From DATFVA01 sp963815785 (GTDB lineage Bacteria > Bacteroidota > Ignavibacteria > Ignavibacteriales > Ignavibacteriaceae), in NCBI GenBank assembly GCA_963815785.1, contig CAWFHZ010000005.1:310001-374000 (forward strand): 64,000 nt of DNA, given 5' to 3'. How positions within the stretch are numbered: the stretch's first letter is position 1; every line of letters starts with the position of its first letter. The translations under genes were made by a program, and so were the position numbers. Of the stretch, positions 1-9,098 are shown in pieces. Below the pieces are notes generated by a model, which was given only the letters and a program-made list of their open reading frames with translations, made no database searches and was not told the DNA's origin.

Positions 1-712
1 GAAGGTGATAATATCGATCACTGGAGATACTTCGACAGTCTTATGATCCCTCTTAAAGAAGAACATATTCCTTTATTTCCCGTGATAGGAAATCATGAAT
101 ATTGGGGGAAAAACCGGATTGCGCTTCAGTATCTGGAAGAAAGATTTCCTGAATTAAGCAGGAGCCACTGGTATACAGAAACTTGCGATAGTATTGCTTT
201 AATTTTTCTAGATTCAAACGACCACGAATATTCAGACGAACAATGGCAGCAACAGATTGATTGGTTTAAAAATAAACTTTTAATTTACGATAGTGATCCT
301 TCAATTGAAGGAATTCTTGTCTTTGCGCACCATCCCCCATATACAAATAGTACTTATAACGGGCGATGAAATGCAGGTCCAGCGTGGATTTCTTCCCGCG
401 ATTTTTGAATCAGACAAAACTCTTGCTTTTATTACAGGGCACGTTCACACTTATGAAAGATTCATTGAGCAAAAAAAAACATTTATAGTTTCAGGCGGCG
501 GAGGCGGTCCCAGGGTTAAACTTAAAACCGGATCAGATGCACATAATGATTATTATAATGGTCCCTCTCCAAGACCATTCAATTATTTAATAATAAATAA
601 ATTAAATGGTAGAATAGATATTACTGTTCGGGGAGTAAAAAAGGGGAACAGTTATTTTTTTAACCTGGATCAATTTACACTTCCTTTTTCAAAAGGCGGC
701 AAATCTGGTTAA
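1..712 (+). pseudogene. Metallophosphoesterase, 5'-truncated by the window and frameshifted
   Basis: Calcineurin-like metallophosphoesterase. The reading frame is open from base 1 (GDNIDHWRYFDSL) and carries the metal-binding blocks GDN, GNHEYW (about 88-105) and HHPP (about 328-342). After TNSTYN at 343-360 the frame hits a stop. The protein continues in the +1 frame with GDEMQ and the last metal block GHVHTYERF (about 437-463), ending at 712. Removing one G from the GGG at 361-363 restores one continuous protein. The C-terminus is also doubtful: another frame stays open from about 691 to 795 with protein-like composition (WLTYPESFNPYLLLTDEE), so a second slip near 690-710 is possible. Either the gene is decaying or the sequence has indel errors here. 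Family assignment is secure; the substrate is unknown. A second metallophosphoesterase of another architecture lies at 47128. Confidence 0.75.
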
Positions 713-784
713 CTTATCCTGAATCTTTTAATCCTTATCTGCTTCTAACAGATGAAGAGATTTTATTGAAAAACGGAAAAACTG

Positions 785-1401
785 ATGAACTTTAAAAGAA
801 ATTAAAAAAATTTTGCTTGAACAGGGAATAAGCTACCAGCAATATATTAAGAATAATACAGAAGAAATTACACGAACCGATCGCGATAAACTTGATAAAA
901 GCTCAGCTAAAAAATTAGATTATAAAATACTGAACTTAAAGAGAAGTTTAAGAATATCTAAATCTTATAAAATAAATGAAGATCTTAAAAAATTTATTAA
1001 TGGAATAGATGAACCTCAGTTGTGGATGGTAATAACTGAAAACTGGTGCGGCGACTCAGCACAAAATCTACCTTACATTGCAGCCATAGCAGAACAAAAT
1101 CCTCTAATTCAACTAATAGTACTGTTGCGGGATTCAAATCCGGAAGTTATGGATCAGTTTTTAACAAATGGAACAAGAAGTATCCCTATCCTTGTGGTGA
1201 TTTAATGAATCCGGTGAAGAATTATTCAGATGGGGTCCGCGTCCCAAAGCAGTAAGTAAATTGATTAATCAATGGAAAGCGGAAGGACTTGGAAAAGATG
1301 AGTGGATGGAGAAATTACATTCCTGGTACTCAAAAAACAAAGGCGCTGAAATAGAGAAAGATTTGACTGAATTGATAACGAAAGAGGAAATTACACATTA
1401 A
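785..1401 (+). pseudogene. Thioredoxin-like protein, frameshifted
   Basis: About 200-residue cytoplasmic thioredoxin-fold protein without a signal peptide. The main frame (813-1205) contains ENWCGDSAQNLPYIA, the WCGDS-type active-site region of a thioredoxin-like family in which the second cysteine is absent. It also has NGTRSIPILVV, matching the conserved cis-proline strand. Two slips break it. Deleting one T at 791-793 joins the ATG at 785 to the main frame (MNLKEIKKILLEQG). Deleting one base near 1200 joins it to the real C-terminus, FNESGEELFRWGPRPKAVS, which runs to the stop at 1399-1401. Both slips, like the one upstream, correspond to a single extra base, so sequencing or assembly error is as likely as true decay. 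Function inferred only as a thiol-related or redox-fold protein. Confidence 0.7.
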
Positions 1402-1411
1402 AAATGATTTA

Positions 1412-1440
1412 TAGAGACGTACTTTAAAAGTACGCCTCTA
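1412..1440. repeat. REP-like palindrome or bidirectional terminator
   Basis: A 29-bp imperfect palindrome with arms TAGAGACGTACTT and AAGTACGCCTCTA lies between two convergent genes. No long T-run follows on the minus strand, so it may be a repetitive extragenic palindrome rather than only a terminator. TAGAGACGT...ACGTCTCTA-style palindromes recur in many AT-rich genomes. Whether this one is repeated in this genome cannot be seen here. Confidence 0.4.
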
Positions 1441-1452
1441 CAATAATTAATT

Positions 1453-3084
1453 TTATTTTTCATTCATAAAGGGATATTTCCAATCTTTAGGCGGCACAAA
1501 AGTTTCTTTGATAGATCTTACAGTCATCCACCTTAAAATATTCATTGCGCTTCCTGCTTTATCATTTGTACCTGATGCACGTCCTCCTCCAAAAGGCTGC
1601 TGGCCAACTACTGCAGCAGTTGGTTTATCATTTATATAAAAATTACCTGCTGCGTTTCTTAGTTTATCTGACATTTTAACTAATACATTTCTATCCTGTG
1701 ACCAAATTGCCCCGGTTAAAGCATATGGAGAAGTATTGTCGCAAAGTTCAAGAGTTTCATCAAACTTGTTGTCATCATAAACATAAATTGTAAGTACCGG
1801 ACCAAATATTTCTTCTCTCATTGATTTAAAACCCGGATCAGTTGTAACAATTGTTGTTGGCTCAATAAAATAACCTTTTGAGCTATCACACTTACCGCCG
1901 GTAATTATTTCTGCATCTTTCGAATCATTTGCAAAATCTATATAAGATTTAATACTCTCATATGCGCCTTTATCAATTACAGCAGCCATAAAATTTGTGA
2001 AATCTTCTACATCGCCCATTTTTATTTTCGATACTTCAGCAGTGTATTTCTTTTTAAATTCGCCCCAGATTGATTTAGGTATATACATCCTTGAAGCGGC
2101 AGAACATTTTTGTCCCTGGTATTCAAAAGCACCTCTTATAGCAGCAACAACCAGGGCATCAACGTCAGCAGAATTATGAGCAAAGATAAAATCTTTGCCG
2201 CCGGTTTCTCCAACTATTCTCGGATAGTATTTTGAATTCTGAATATTATCACCAATAGTTTTCCACATTCCCTGGAAAACAGCAGTAGAGCCTGTGAAAT
2301 GAACACCAGCCAAATCAGGACTTGCCATAACCGGATCACCAACCTGGCTGCCTGAACCGGGAATAAAATTAATTACTCCCTTCGGTAATCCAGCTTCTTC
2401 CCAGAGTTTCATCAGGTAATACGCTGAGTAAACCGCACTTGATGCTGGTTTCCACAAAATAACATTTCCTACAATGGCTGGCGCAGTTGGCAGATTACCT
2501 GCAATAGAAGTAAAGTTAAATGGAGTTACAGCGAAGACGAATCCTTCAAGCGGGCGGTATTCTAGCCGGTTCCACATTCCTTTAGGAGAATAAGGCTGTT
2601 CTCCCATAAGCTGAGTCATATAATGCGTATTAAATCTCCAGAAATCTATTAGTTCACATGCCGAATCAATCTCAGCCTGATATGCAGTTTTCGATTGACC
2701 CAACATTGTAGCAGCATTAATTGTTGAACGCCATGGTCCGGAGAGAAGTTCGGCGGCTTTATGAAAAATAGAAGCCCTGTGTTCCCAAGGCATTTCAGCC
2801 CAGGTTTTCCTTGCTTCAAGGGCTGATTTAATCGCCATTTTTACTTCTTTTTCACCAGCCTTATGATATACGCCTAACTTCTTTGAAAGATTATGCGGTA
2901 CCAGTATATCAGCAGTTTTTCCCGATCTGATTTCTTCCCCGCCAATAATCAGGGGAATTTCTATTTCCTTTGATTGTAATTCGGCTAATTTATTCTTTAA
3001 ATCCGATTTTTCCGGACTACCAGGAGCATAATTTAATATTGGTTCATTTATAGGAACCGGTAATTTGAAATAAGCATTTGACAT
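1453..3084 (-). CDS. pruA: L-glutamate gamma-semialdehyde (1-pyrroline-5-carboxylate) dehydrogenase
   Basis: 543-residue NAD-dependent aldehyde dehydrogenase. It oxidises glutamate gamma-semialdehyde to glutamate, the second step of proline catabolism, and also serves arginine/ornithine breakdown. It is full length for the stand-alone P5CDH family. Visible landmarks are FAVTPFNFTS (186-195), the cofactor-binding FTGST (263-267), the catalytic glutamate in VGETGGKDF (Glu293) and the nucleophile in EYQGQKCSAA (Cys327). The C-terminal PFGGGRASGTNDKAG motif fits P5CDH rather than general aldehyde dehydrogenases. AGGGAGAAATTAA precedes the ATG. No proline dehydrogenase gene is adjacent, so it is probably expressed alone. 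It is cytoplasmic and shows no anomalies. Confidence 0.95.
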   Translation of the reverse strand: MSNAYFKLPVPINEPILNYAPGSPEKSDLKNKLAELQSKEIEIPLIIGGEEIRSGKTADILVPHNLSKKLGVYHKAGEKEVKMAIKSALEARKTWAEMPWEHRASIFHKAAELLSGPWRSTINAATMLGQSKTAYQAEIDSACELIDFWRFNTHYMTQLMGEQPYSPKGMWNRLEYRPLEGFVFAVTPFNFTSIAGNLPTAPAIVGNVILWKPASSAVYSAYYLMKLWEEAGLPKGVINFIPGSGSQVGDPVMASPDLAGVHFTGSTAVFQGMWKTIGDNIQNSKYYPRIVGETGGKDFIFAHNSADVDALVVAAIRGAFEYQGQKCSAASRMYIPKSIWGEFKKKYTAEVSKIKMGDVEDFTNFMAAVIDKGAYESIKSYIDFANDSKDAEIITGGKCDSSKGYFIEPTTIVTTDPGFKSMREEIFGPVLTIYVYDDNKFDETLELCDNTSPYALTGAIWSQDRNVLVKMSDKLRNAAGNFYINDKPTAAVVGQQPFGGGRASGTNDKAGSAMNILRWMTVRSIKETFVPPKDWKYPFMNEK

Positions 3085-3218
3085 TTAATTTCTCCCTAAT
3101 CGTTAAGTATCGAAGTTTAATTTTATTAAAAATTCTGAACTATAAAATTAAGCCTTTACGGGTTCATCTTCAATGAAGAATAAAATGCTTTATACCAAAA
3201 CGACGGGAATAATTTAAG

Positions 3219-4655
3219 TTAACTTGGTGATGATACTGAAGGTTTGAGCAGAAAATAAAACTCAGTTTCTTTTCCGATTTCTGAATTTACAAATAACTCA
3301 CCACCGTGGAGATTTATAATCGATTTAACAATGGAGAGACCAAGCCCTGTGCCTCCTGTTTGCCTGCTTCTTGAAGTTTCAACCCTATAGAATCTGTCAA
3401 ATACTTTTGGGATGTCTTCTTCAGGAATTCCCTCCCCCTTATTTATAACAGAAATTCTTATTTTATTTCCGGATTTATCTCCTGTTATTTTTATTGGTTC
3501 ACCTTCATAGCCGTATTTTATAGCATTCTCAATAAGGTTTGTCATAACCTGTCTCATTAAATCCGGGTCCAATTCAATTTCAATTTTATCATCAACCTCC
3601 ATCACCATCATATTATTTTTGTCTGAAGAAAGATAGCTCAACGAGTTTAAAGTCTGTTCAAGATATTCAGATAGATTAATCTTTATTTTGCTTATTTTAA
3701 TCAAATTATTGTCAAAACGCGATACAAGAAATAAACGTTCAACTATATTTATCAGCCTTAAAATTTCCTCGTAATTGCTATTAAGAATTTCCCTGTATTG
3801 TTCCGGGGTATTAGGGTGACGCAAGGCCACTTCAACTTCACCTCTCAAAATGGTTAATGGTGTTTTTAATTCGTGTGAGGCAGCTATTGAAAAGTGGTTC
3901 ATGTAATCCAGCGAAGTTTTTATCCTTTTGATCATTCTGTTCATTGTAAACACTAGTCTTCCATATTCATCATTAAATTCCTCGCCGGGAATTTTTTCAT
4001 CAAGATTCTGGGTAGTAATTTCATCCGTCTTTCTTATTATTTTATCAATTCTCGAAAGAGCTCTGGCTGACAGAATAGAACCGCCAACAATTGAAAGTAT
4101 GAAGAAAAGCGGGGCAATAATAATATAAATATCAGACAGGTTTGTTAGAGTTTCTGAAATCAGGTGTGAAGGATAAGCTACGGTTATTTCATAATTATTC
4201 TTTTTTAAATAAGCAGCACGGATAGGATATTCAGATAGATGATTGTTTTGAATATCTTCTATCATAATTTTATCTTCCCGAACGGCCGGAAAAGGAATTT
4301 TTTGATCGATCAGGTTTTGGGTTTTAAAGAGCATTTTATCATTTAATTCAACCTGTACGTAGCTGTTACGCGGATTTAATGCAACTGCTTCAAATATGAG
4401 GTCGTATATCAATTCATCCGTAGAAGAATAAAGAGAATCCGGTTGGAAGCTGGAAAGATCAACTTCACTTTCTTTCACAAAGTTGTAAATCATTTCAGCT
4501 TGTTTGCTTATCGAATGATCGAGGTCTTTTTCAAGGCTCTGTTTCAGATATAGAAAAACCGTAATACCTATTATTAATTCCAGGAATAAGAACAGACCGG
4601 AATACCAGAGAGTAGCCTTAAATCTTGTAGATTTAATATAAACTTTTAATTGCAT
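3219..4655 (-). CDS. HAMP-domain sensor histidine kinase
   Basis: 478 residues counted from the ATG at 4655 (an in-frame TTG lies at 4667). Inner-membrane sensor kinase of the classic type: transmembrane helix at about 15-37, a periplasmic domain of about 135 residues, second helix at about 176-198, a HAMP linker, a HisKA domain with the phospho-acceptor in ASHELKTPLT (about His261) and an HATPase domain with N box NLIENAIKYG, G1 GEGIPEED, F box VFDRFYR and G2 GGTGLGLSIV. The response regulator at 4908-5579 lies upstream on the same strand and is the obvious partner. A terminator-like hairpin at 4714-4745 separates them, so the kinase is probably made by readthrough or its own promoter. The periplasmic stimulus cannot be read from the sequence. 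Confidence 0.93.
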   Translation of the reverse strand: MQLKVYIKSTRFKATLWYSGLFLFLELIIGITVFLYLKQSLEKDLDHSISKQAEMIYNFVKESEVDLSSFQPDSLYSSTDELIYDLIFEAVALNPRNSYVQVELNDKMLFKTQNLIDQKIPFPAVREDKIMIEDIQNNHLSEYPIRAAYLKKNNYEITVAYPSHLISETLTNLSDIYIIIAPLFFILSIVGGSILSARALSRIDKIIRKTDEITTQNLDEKIPGEEFNDEYGRLVFTMNRMIKRIKTSLDYMNHFSIAASHELKTPLTILRGEVEVALRHPNTPEQYREILNSNYEEILRLINIVERLFLVSRFDNNLIKISKIKINLSEYLEQTLNSLSYLSSDKNNMMVMEVDDKIEIELDPDLMRQVMTNLIENAIKYGYEGEPIKITGDKSGNKIRISVINKGEGIPEEDIPKVFDRFYRVETSRSRQTGGTGLGLSIVKSIINLHGGELFVNSEIGKETEFYFLLKPSVSSPS

Positions 4656-4713
4656 TAACTTTCTCAACTAATACTCCGTATTATAAACTATTCCTGATCT
4701 CTATACAATATTC

Positions 4714-4745
4714 AAAAAAAAAGGAGAGCCAAACTGACTCTCCTT
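4714..4745 (-). terminator. Terminator-like hairpin between response regulator and kinase genes
   Basis: Arms AAGGAGAG (4721-4728) and CTCTCCTT (4738-4745) with a 9-nt loop. Read on the minus strand, the stem is followed by a run of nine T residues. It lies after the response-regulator stop and 59 bp before the kinase start, and may trim expression of the kinase relative to the regulator. Confidence 0.7.
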
Positions 4746-4907
4746 GCCCTCCTTTATTCTACCGGGTAATCATTCGCTCTATTTAACCAGTCATAAATTT
4801 CCAAGAAAAGGCATACGTAAATCTGAAAGGAGGTATTATATATTTATTATTTTAAAATTAACCCTGAAGCATTAATATTTTCTTAAAGAACTATTAAAAA
4901 TTTTTAA

Positions 4908-5579
4908 TTATTGTTCTTTAATTAAATATCCAACACCACGAATTGTTTGAAGAAGTTGGGTATCGAATTGTTTATCTATTTTATTCCGTAGTTTATTGAT
5001 ATAAACATCAATAACATTTGTATCGGAATCAAAATGATAATCGTAGACATGTTCTGAAAGTAATGTACGCGAAATTACACGGTTTTTATTTCTAAGAAGG
5101 TATTCAAGAATAGCGTATTCTTTTGGAGTTAGTGTAATTTCAATTCCCGCTCTTGAAACTTTATGTGATTGTGTATCGAGTACTAAATCCCCTGCTTTTA
5201 ATTGAAGAGTTTTACTTCCCTCCTTCCGCCTCAATAAGGCTCTTATGCGGGCAAGCAATTCTTCAAATGCAAACGGTTTCGTCAAATAATCATCTGCACC
5301 CGAATCAAGCCCTTCAACTTTATTTTCAATTGTATCTTTAGCAGTCAGCAACAGAATAGGCGTATATATTTTCTGACCCCTGATATCCTTCACTAATGAA
5401 AATCCATCTTTCAGAGGAAGCATTACATCCAGTATCATTAAATCGTATTGTTCAGTAGAGGCCAATTTAAATCCATCTTTTCCATCATAAGCCAGGTCGA
5501 CTGCATAGTATTCCTCTTCAAGCCCTTTTTTAATAAAGGAGGCAACTTTCTTTTCATCTTCAACTAATAAAATTTTCAT
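4908..5579 (-). CDS. OmpR/PhoB-family response regulator
   Basis: 223 residues: an N-terminal receiver domain (1-115) with acidic pocket VEDE, phospho-acceptor Asp51 in LMILDVMLP, switch Thr in LLTAKD and conserved lysine in YLTKPF. A C-terminal winged-helix DNA-binding domain (about 128-220) follows, with LTPKEYAILEYL and the recognition region TNVIDVYINKLRNKID. It is probably phosphorylated by the kinase encoded downstream. A strong terminator (5591-5621) ends 11 bp before its ATG and a second with the same stem follows the gene. The transcript must therefore start inside a very short leader or read through the upstream hairpin. No good Shine-Dalgarno is visible (TATTTTTCCTGT before the ATG). 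Confidence 0.95.
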   Translation of the reverse strand: MKILLVEDEKKVASFIKKGLEEEYYAVDLAYDGKDGFKLASTEQYDLMILDVMLPLKDGFSLVKDIRGQKIYTPILLLTAKDTIENKVEGLDSGADDYLTKPFAFEELLARIRALLRRKEGSKTLQLKAGDLVLDTQSHKVSRAGIEITLTPKEYAILEYLLRNKNRVISRTLLSEHVYDYHFDSDTNVIDVYINKLRNKIDKQFDTQLLQTIRGVGYLIKEQ

Positions 5580-5590
5580 ACAGGAAAAAT

Positions 5591-5621
5591 AAAAAAAAAA
5601 GGAGAGTATTACACTCTCCTT
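5591..5621 (-). terminator. Terminator abutting the response-regulator start
   Basis: Arms AAGGAGAG (5599-5606) and CTCTCCTT (5614-5621) with a 7-nt loop. On the minus strand the stem is followed by an uninterrupted T10 run and further T-rich sequence. It is well placed to end the small gene at 5648-6001, and its U-run ends about 11 nt before the regulator start codon. The stem sequence is identical to that at 4721-4745. Confidence 0.8.
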
Positions 5622-5647
5622 TACATAAACATTATAATTCTATGAAT

Positions 5648-6001
5648 CTATTTTTTTTGTGTAGTATTATCTTCCTTTTTAGAAGTTTTCTTTTCCATTT
5701 TTTTATGATGTCTTAGCTCTTTTTTATTAACACTTTTTGTGGTTTCGGTCTTTGTCCCTTTAGGATTTTTAGTCTTCATTGTTTTTTCGACTTTTGTTTC
5801 CTTTTTAACATTTTCCTTTTTCATTTCAGTTTTAGGAGCTGTAGTCTTCGTCGTATGAGTCATTGTAGGGGTGGTGACCTTGCTTATCTGTGTTTTATTT
5901 TTCTTCTCAGTTGTATTAGTTTTACTCTGGGAATAAGTTAAAACACTCACACTTAAAAAAATTAATGCAACGGACAAAGCGAATATTAAACGGCGTTTCA
6001 T
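5648..6001 (-). CDS. Small exported Lys/Thr-rich low-complexity protein
   Basis: 117 residues: a clear signal peptide (MKRRLIFALSVALIFLSVSV, cleavage probably after TYSQ), then about 90 residues made almost only of Lys, Thr, Glu, Met and Ser, with TTKTTAPKTEMKKENVKKE-type stretches and no cysteines. The mature part should be highly basic and disordered. No family is recognised. It sits directly upstream, on the same strand, of the two-component system and shares its strand context, so it could be a target or accessory of that system, but nothing in the sequence proves this. Methionine and lysine richness would allow polyanion or metal binding; that is speculation. The reading frame is supported by the signal peptide and by the terminator after its stop. 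Confidence 0.7.
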   Translation of the reverse strand: MKRRLIFALSVALIFLSVSVLTYSQSKTNTTEKKNKTQISKVTTPTMTHTTKTTAPKTEMKKENVKKETKVEKTMKTKNPKGTKTETTKSVNKKELRHHKKMEKKTSKKEDNTTQKK

Positions 6002-6090
6002 TTTATTTTCCTTTCAAAAAAATAATTGTCAAACACAATTTTGTTTACACCATAAACATATTTTATTCAAATGAATATCTTCTTAAAATA

Positions 6091-6110
6091 GGATTAATAA
6101 ATGTTAATCC
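6091..6110. promoter_or_regulatory. Inverted repeat in the divergent intergenic region
   Basis: GGATTAA (6091-6097) and TTAATCC (6104-6110) form a 7-bp inverted repeat with 6-bp spacing between the divergent genes starting at 6001 and 6221. It has operator-like geometry and could bind the adjacent response regulator or another dimeric factor. Short AT-rich repeats like this also arise by chance. Confidence 0.25.
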
Positions 6111-6220
6111 ATTTATATCTTTTATTTTCTAAAAATGAACAAAGCTTTATCACTTTATAATAGAAAAGTGTATTGTTATGTTTATAACGGTTAATTAAAA
6201 CATTTTAAGGTAAGAGGGTT

Positions 6221-9043
6221 ATGAAATCTAAATATTTACTACTTCCAATTATTTTAATAGTAGGCTTTACATTTTCATTTTTAATATTTGATAGAGAACC
6301 TGTAATACATACTTCCGGGGCATGGCAGGCATTACAATTCTGGAGCCAACAAAGGGCTTTTCCCAATAAAGATATTCCCACAGAGACTTATTTCAATCAA
6401 TATAAACAGATATCTAAGTCATTAAAAAAATCAAATTTTATAAACACAGAGTCCTGGCAGACAATAGGACCTCATAATATTGGGGGCAGAACTCTCTCCT
6501 TAGCTTTTAATCCGCAAAACACTAATACAATTTTTGCCGGATCAGCAAGCGGCGGAATATGGAGAAGTTATACCGGTGGTATTGGTGCACAGGCATGGCA
6601 AATTGTTCCAACCGGCTACCCGGTACTTGGTGTAAGTTCGATTGCAATACCGGAGACTGATTCTAATACCATATATATAGGTACGGGCGAAGTATATAAT
6701 TATCAAAACTCTTTTGGCGGTGTAACGGTAAGAGTAACAAGAGGATCCTATGGAATTGGAATTCTTAAATCTACTGATTATGGATTAACCTGGTCTAAAA
6801 GTCTTGACTGGAGCCGCGAACAACAACGTGGAGTTGAGGTAATACGGATAAATCCACTGAATATAAATACCATCTGGGCAGGAACTACTGAAGGGACATA
6901 TAAATCTACTGACGCAGGCACATCTTGGCAACTTATGAATTCAACCATTATGGTGACAGATATTATCATCAATCCTTCTGATACAAATATGGTTTGGATT
7001 GCCTGTGGAAACAGCGGAAGCACAGGAAAAGGCATCTACAGGACAACCAATAATGGTTTAAATTGGACACAGTTGACTAACGGCGTAACAACTAGTTTCA
7101 ACGGAAAAATTTTATTAGAAATTTATAGAGCAAATCCATCAACGTTATGGGCAAGTGTAGGTCTCGGTTCTGAAACAGGTTCAGGTACAAGATTGTTAAA
7201 AACAACTGATTATGGAGATACATGGACTACTTTATCAACTCTAGATTATGCAACTTACCAAGGATGGTACTCACATTTTGTTGGAATAAACCAAAATGAT
7301 CCCTCGAAGATGATTGTTGGAGGTATAGATCTTTATAAATCTACTGACGGCGGGAGCAATTTTACACAAAAATCCTATTGGTATCTTTGGTACCTTGGTC
7401 AGGCAATCCCTCCCGGTCAGCCTGAAGGACCTCCGGACTATTCTCATGCAGATCACCATTGTATTTTATACAATCCTGCAAACCCGAACATAATATATTT
7501 TGGTAATGATGGAGGAGTTTTCAGAACAACGGATGGAGGAGAGACATTTTCAGGATGTAACGGCGGATATCAAACTTCCCAGTTCTATAATTATTTCGCA
7601 AGTTCGTACCAGGATTCACTAATTGCCATTGGCGGATTGCAGGATAATGCTACGGCTATCTACTGGGGAACTGATTATTGGAGAAGAGAAATCGGAGGTG
7701 ACGGAACTTCGGCCGGAATTGATCCCTCAAATGACAACATAATGTATGGCACTTATCAGTACATGAGTTTACAAAAATCAACTAACCAGGGAAATAACTG
7801 GAACAATATTGCTCCTCCCGGTTCAAATATAAGTTTTGTTGCACCTTTTGTAATTTCTCCAATAAATCCGCAAATATTATATGCCGGAACTGATCTTGTT
7901 TATAAATCAACAAACAAAGGAAGTTCCTGGAGCGGTACAGGGAGCGGGACCTTTAATGGTGATCCCCTTTTAACACTCTCAATTGCAGATAATGACCAAA
8001 ATTTTGTTTACGCAGCAACAGCACCTGTTGCTCATCCGGCAAATATCTATCGTACAACTAACGGTGGAACCAGCTGGGTAAATATAACTCAAAATCTTCC
8101 CAACCGTTACCCAATGGATATCGACGTAAATCCTGATGATCCGAATACTGCATATGTAGTCTTTTCCGGATTCGGGACTTCACATCTTTTTAAAACCACT
8201 GATGCCGGAAATTCGTGGATAGATAAAGGGGCAGGATTGCCCGATGTACCAACCAGCGCAATTGTTATCGATCCTGATTATACAGATAGAATCTATCTGG
8301 GAAATGATCTTGGAGTTTTTGTCTCCCTTGATGGAGGAGATACCTGGGAAACTTTTAGCGATGGACTTGTGGACGCAGTAATTGTTATGGATTTAAATAT
8401 TTCTCCCTCGAACAGGAAATTAAGGTGTGTTACACATGGTTCGGGTGTTTTTGAAAGACCATTAATTTCCGGACCTGTCCCGGTTGAACTAGTTTCTTTC
8501 ACTGCTGTCGCGAATAATAATAGTATTGCTTTAACCTGGACTACTTCAACAGAAACAAATAACAAAGGATATGAAATAGAAAAATCTGTTGATGGGAATA
8601 AATTCTACACAATAGGATTCATAAAAGGGGCAGGTACTTCAACGGAGAGCCATTCATATAATTTTACTGACGAACTTACTTCGAATCCCAATACAACACT
8701 TTATTACAAGTTGAAGCAAATTGATTTTAACGGCGATTTTACCTACAGTAAGGTTGTTAGTTTGGATATTGATCTACCCTTACATTTTAATCTTAGCCAG
8801 AATTATCCAAATCCATTCAATCCAACAACCACAATTTCTTTTTCAATTAAAGAAACAGGTAAGACTAGCCTTAGAATATACGACATATTGGGAAATTTAG
8901 TCGCTGAGATTTTTAATGAAACAAAACAACCCGGGGAATATAAAATTACTTATAATGCCTCTAAACTAAGCAGCGGTATTTACCTGTATGAACTTCAAAG
9001 CAGCAAATTTACTTCCGTTAAAAAAATGATTCTCCTAAAATAA
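6221..9043 (+). CDS. Secreted BNR/sortilin-type beta-propeller protein, T9SS cargo
   Basis: 940 residues. The N-terminal hydrophobic segment (about 4-24) is a signal peptide. Residues about 75-750 hold at least ten repeats of the Asp-box type (S/T-x-D-x-G-x-x-W: STDYGLTW, STDAGTSW, TTDYGDTW, TTDGGETF, TTNGGTSW, TTDAGNSW, SLDGGDTW), typical of the VPS10/sortilin-like propellers annotated as BNR glycosyl hydrolases. A fibronectin-like module beginning VPVELVSFTAV follows. The protein ends in a T9SS type A sorting domain with NYPNPFNPTTTI and the basic tail VKKMILLK. It is therefore exported and released or attached at the cell surface. No catalytic residues can be assigned, so an adhesive or polymer-binding role is as likely as an enzymatic one. 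Monocistronic, with AAGAGGG before the ATG and a terminator after it. Confidence 0.9.
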   Translation: MKSKYLLLPIILIVGFTFSFLIFDREPVIHTSGAWQALQFWSQQRAFPNKDIPTETYFNQYKQISKSLKKSNFINTESWQTIGPHNIGGRTLSLAFNPQNTNTIFAGSASGGIWRSYTGGIGAQAWQIVPTGYPVLGVSSIAIPETDSNTIYIGTGEVYNYQNSFGGVTVRVTRGSYGIGILKSTDYGLTWSKSLDWSREQQRGVEVIRINPLNINTIWAGTTEGTYKSTDAGTSWQLMNSTIMVTDIIINPSDTNMVWIACGNSGSTGKGIYRTTNNGLNWTQLTNGVTTSFNGKILLEIYRANPSTLWASVGLGSETGSGTRLLKTTDYGDTWTTLSTLDYATYQGWYSHFVGINQNDPSKMIVGGIDLYKSTDGGSNFTQKSYWYLWYLGQAIPPGQPEGPPDYSHADHHCILYNPANPNIIYFGNDGGVFRTTDGGETFSGCNGGYQTSQFYNYFASSYQDSLIAIGGLQDNATAIYWGTDYWRREIGGDGTSAGIDPSNDNIMYGTYQYMSLQKSTNQGNNWNNIAPPGSNISFVAPFVISPINPQILYAGTDLVYKSTNKGSSWSGTGSGTFNGDPLLTLSIADNDQNFVYAATAPVAHPANIYRTTNGGTSWVNITQNLPNRYPMDIDVNPDDPNTAYVVFSGFGTSHLFKTTDAGNSWIDKGAGLPDVPTSAIVIDPDYTDRIYLGNDLGVFVSLDGGDTWETFSDGLVDAVIVMDLNISPSNRKLRCVTHGSGVFERPLISGPVPVELVSFTAVANNNSIALTWTTSTETNNKGYEIEKSVDGNKFYTIGFIKGAGTSTESHSYNFTDELTSNPNTTLYYKLKQIDFNGDFTYSKVVSLDIDLPLHFNLSQNYPNPFNPTTTISFSIKETGKTSLRIYDILGNLVAEIFNETKQPGEYKITYNASKLSSGIYLYELQSSKFTSVKKMILLK

Positions 9044-9071
9044 TATTTTCAATTATTTCTATTGCCTTTTT

Positions 9072-9098
9072 AAACCCGGGTTAAAAGCCCGGGTTTTT
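9072..9098 (+). terminator. Rho-independent terminator
   Basis: Perfect 9-bp stem AAACCCGGG (9072-9080) / CCCGGGTTT (9088-9096) with a 7-nt loop and a short T-run, 28 bp after the propeller gene stop. The sequence from here to 9338 shows no other supported feature. Confidence 0.85.

Noticed and set aside
6500..8400. Regular internal repeats in the large exported protein
   Set aside because: They are the Asp-box repeats of a beta-propeller, not a CRISPR array or tandem DNA repeat.
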